Assembly (NCBI GenBank): GCA_002398485.1
Contig: DGYV01000037.1
Location: 18,976 to 26,527, forward strand
Direction: 5' to 3'
DNA from: Peptococcaceae bacterium UBA4997
GTDB taxonomy: Bacteria > Bacillota > Dehalobacteriia > UBA4068 > UBA4997
DNA: 7,552 nucleotides
Shown here in pieces: positions 6,848 to 7,552 of this stretch; position 1 is the first letter of the stretch; each line of letters opens with the position of its first letter. A model generated the notes under the pieces. It ran no database searches. It had not been told where the DNA came from and saw only the letters and a program-made list of their open reading frames with translations. The position numbers and the translations under genes are program-made.

Positions 6848-6860
6848 TGTTATCATAACA
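6848..6860. repeat. 13-base perfect palindrome between the divergent promoters
   Basis: TGTTATCATAACA reads the same on both strands around a central C/G. It lies about 40 bases upstream of the cbi -35 element and just before the candidate plus-strand -35. It may be a regulator binding site, but a palindrome of this size can occur by chance in AT-rich DNA. Confidence 0.4.
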
Positions 6861-6861
6861 A

Positions 6862-6890
6862 TTGGCTAAGTTATCTAAAAATGCCATAAA
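6862..6890 (+). promoter_or_regulatory. Candidate promoter for the transporter operon
   Basis: TTGGCT (6862-6867), a 17-base spacer and CATAAA (6885-6890) would start transcription near 6897, about ten bases before the aptamer P1 stem. Matches are only three and four of six. TAATAT at 6895-6900 is an alternative -10 without a recognisable -35. A promoter must lie here, but the exact boxes are uncertain. Confidence 0.35.
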
Positions 6891-6905
6891 AATTTAATAT
6901 AAAAA

Positions 6906-7051
6906 CGGTGCGAGTTAATGGGAAGTGGGTGTAAAACCCACACAGTCGCCGCTGCTGTAAGCATTTTACAGCGCTTGCTTTTATGCCACTGAATAAGTTA
7001 TTTGGGAAGGCAGCAAGCGCGATGTGCAAGTCAGAAAACCTGCTCTTACCG
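6906..7051 (+). ncRNA. Cobalamin riboswitch aptamer controlling the transporter operon
   Basis: The plus strand carries the full set of cobalamin riboswitch signatures: GGGAAG at 6920-6925, the GUGGGU-GUAAAA-CCCAC hairpin, CGCCGCUGCUGU with the L5 loop, AUGCCACUG, GGGAAGGC, and the B12 box AAGUCAGAAAACCUGC at 7028-7043. P1 is CGGUGCGAG (6906-6914) with CUCUUACCG (7043-7051), eight of nine paired. A perfect nine-pair helix GCGCUUGCU (6971-6979) with AGCAAGCGC (7012-7020) is also visible. It precedes a terminator and a transporter permease gene, so it should reduce transporter transcription when corrinoid is abundant. Confidence 0.95.
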
Positions 7052-7058
7052 CTTTTGT

Positions 7059-7083
7059 CAGCTCTTTCGGTGCAAAAGAACTG
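7059..7083 (+). promoter_or_regulatory. P13 kissing-loop hairpin (anti-antiterminator) of the transporter riboswitch
   Basis: CAGCUCUUU (7059-7067) pairs with AAAGAACUG (7075-7083) except for one mismatch, leaving the loop CGGUGCA (7068-7074). CGGUG in the loop is complementary, with one G-U pair, to CGCCG in aptamer loop L5 (6947-6951). This matches the L5-L13 contact known for cobalamin riboswitches. Its 3' arm is also part of the antiterminator, so the two folds exclude each other. Confidence 0.7.
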
Positions 7084-7172
7084 CCAAGATAACGCTTTCA
7101 CCGTTTACGGTTTTTAGCGTGTTCGTGGTAACCCTTTGGCTACATAAAAACGAATCATCTTGCTTTCTTTTG
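7073..7172 (+). promoter_or_regulatory. Antiterminator pairing of the transporter riboswitch
   Basis: CAAAAGAA (7073-7080) and CAAGAU (7085-7090) are complementary to UUCUUUUG (7165-7172) and AUCUUG (7157-7162). They give 14 pairs around a CUGC/CU internal loop. The partner segment covers the whole 5' arm of the terminator, so this fold and the terminator cannot coexist. The enclosed bases hold a further nested hairpin at 7092-7120. Confidence 0.7.
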
Positions 7173-7194
7173 CTTAAAGAAAGCAAGATTTTTT
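7157..7194 (+). terminator. Intrinsic terminator in the transporter leader (riboswitch output)
   Basis: A perfect 14-pair stem, 7157-7170 with 7176-7189, encloses the loop UGCUU and runs into a U tract at 7189-7194. It ends 28 bases before the permease ATG, so it would stop transcription before the gene. It is the strongest hairpin seen in the intergenic region. Confidence 0.93.
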
Positions 7195-7222
7195 ATTGCT
7201 TATTTTCAAAAAGGGGGTTTGC

Positions 7223-7552
7223 ATGGACGCTATACAAAAACATAAAAAAGACCGCCTTAAATATCTTTTACTGGGTTTTATATTTTTTGCCCTTATTATA
7301 ATTACTTTGGTTTTTGCTGTAGGCATGGGCGCCATGCAAATAGGCTTTAGCGAATCGCTCCGCATTTTGTATGGAAAGCTTACCGGCGGTGCTTTGGAAG
7401 GTATACAGGATAATGCCATTGCCGTAGTTTGGGAGATCCGCCTGCCCCGTGTACTGTGCGGCCTTTTTGTTGGCATGGGGCTAGCCGTTGCAGGAGCCAT
7501 ATTTCAATCCTTGCTCGGTAATCCTTTGGCAGACCCATATACACTAGGGGTT
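7223..7552 (+). CDS. BtuC/FecCD-family ABC transporter permease, N-terminal part (cut by window edge)
   Basis: The reading frame is open from ATG at 7223 to the right edge (110 codons). It begins with a lysine-rich cytoplasmic tail (KHKKDRLK, residues 6-13), then a hydrophobic first membrane segment at about 14-34. Next come the family blocks IRLPR at 72-76, a second membrane segment at about 77-93 with GLAVAGAIFQSLL, and NPLADPYTLG at 100-109. These are hallmarks of FecCD/BtuC permeases, which usually span about 330-350 residues and form the membrane channel of vitamin B12, heme or siderophore importers. An AAGGGGG site precedes the ATG by five bases. The cobalamin riboswitch in the leader points to corrinoid as the cargo (BtuC), which is an inference. 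Cobalt-chelate or heme transport remains possible. Confidence 0.92.
   Translation, partial: MDAIQKHKKDRLKYLLLGFIFFALIIITLVFAVGMGAMQIGFSESLRILYGKLTGGALEGIQDNAIAVVWEIRLPRVLCGLFVGMGLAVAGAIFQSLLGNPLADPYTLGV

Noticed and set aside
6871..7101. Minus-strand 76-codon open frame across the plus-strand riboswitch
   Set aside because: It covers a structured RNA whose bases are explained by the aptamer and P13, and its translation shows no family features.
6524..7222. Mobile element, CRISPR array, tRNA or novel RNA class in the intergenic region
   Set aside because: No terminal repeats, spacer-repeat pattern or tRNA cloverleaf is visible. The region is accounted for by two known-type riboswitches, their terminators and promoters.
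7174..7500. Minus-strand 108-codon open frame opposite the permease
   Set aside because: The plus-strand frame encodes clear FecCD motifs and membrane segments with a good ribosome site, so the antisense frame is a shadow.
1..7552. An undescribed biological system
   Set aside because: Every gene belongs to a known cobalamin synthesis or uptake family with intact motifs. Only regulatory details are non-routine.

Overview
The window holds most of an anaerobic (early cobalt insertion) cobalamin biosynthesis operon on the minus strand, plus the start of a divergent operon on the plus strand that opens with a BtuC/FecCD-type ABC transporter permease. Each operon is headed by its own cobalamin riboswitch. 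CbiD and CbiG together mark the oxygen-independent route. This, the stop-start overlapping genes, strong GGAGG-type ribosome sites, moderate base composition and terminator-type riboswitches suggest an anaerobic Firmicute (Clostridia or Negativicutes). That assignment is an inference from style, not from a marker gene.

Minus strand, in transcription order: a sigma-70-like promoter (6781-6809), a cobalamin riboswitch aptamer (6620-6766) and its terminator-containing expression platform (6524-6621). Then come cbiL (6500-5811), cbiD (5788-4649), cbiF (4629-3871), cbiG (3874-2858), cbiH/cobJ (2861-2130), cbiJ/cobK (2133-1372), a cbiE-cbiT fusion (1375-170) and the first 59 codons of cbiA (177-1, running off the left edge). 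From cbiF onward every junction is a stop/start overlap, so the genes are probably translationally coupled. Together they convert cobalt-precorrin-2 to cobalt-precorrin-8 and begin the amidation of cobyrinate. The precorrin-8 isomerase CbiC and a cobalt chelatase are not in the window.

Plus strand: a weak promoter candidate, a second cobalamin riboswitch aptamer (6906-7051), and an expression platform in which a kissing-loop hairpin, a 14-bp antiterminator and a 14-bp intrinsic terminator can all be read. The permease gene starts at 7223 and is cut by the right edge. The 6501-7222 intergenic region has no protein gene and is almost wholly regulatory RNA.

The shared logic is B12-dependent shut-off of both corrinoid synthesis and, by inference, corrinoid uptake. 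I found no sign of a previously undescribed system. The most useful non-routine content is the readable switching mechanism of the two divergent riboswitches.
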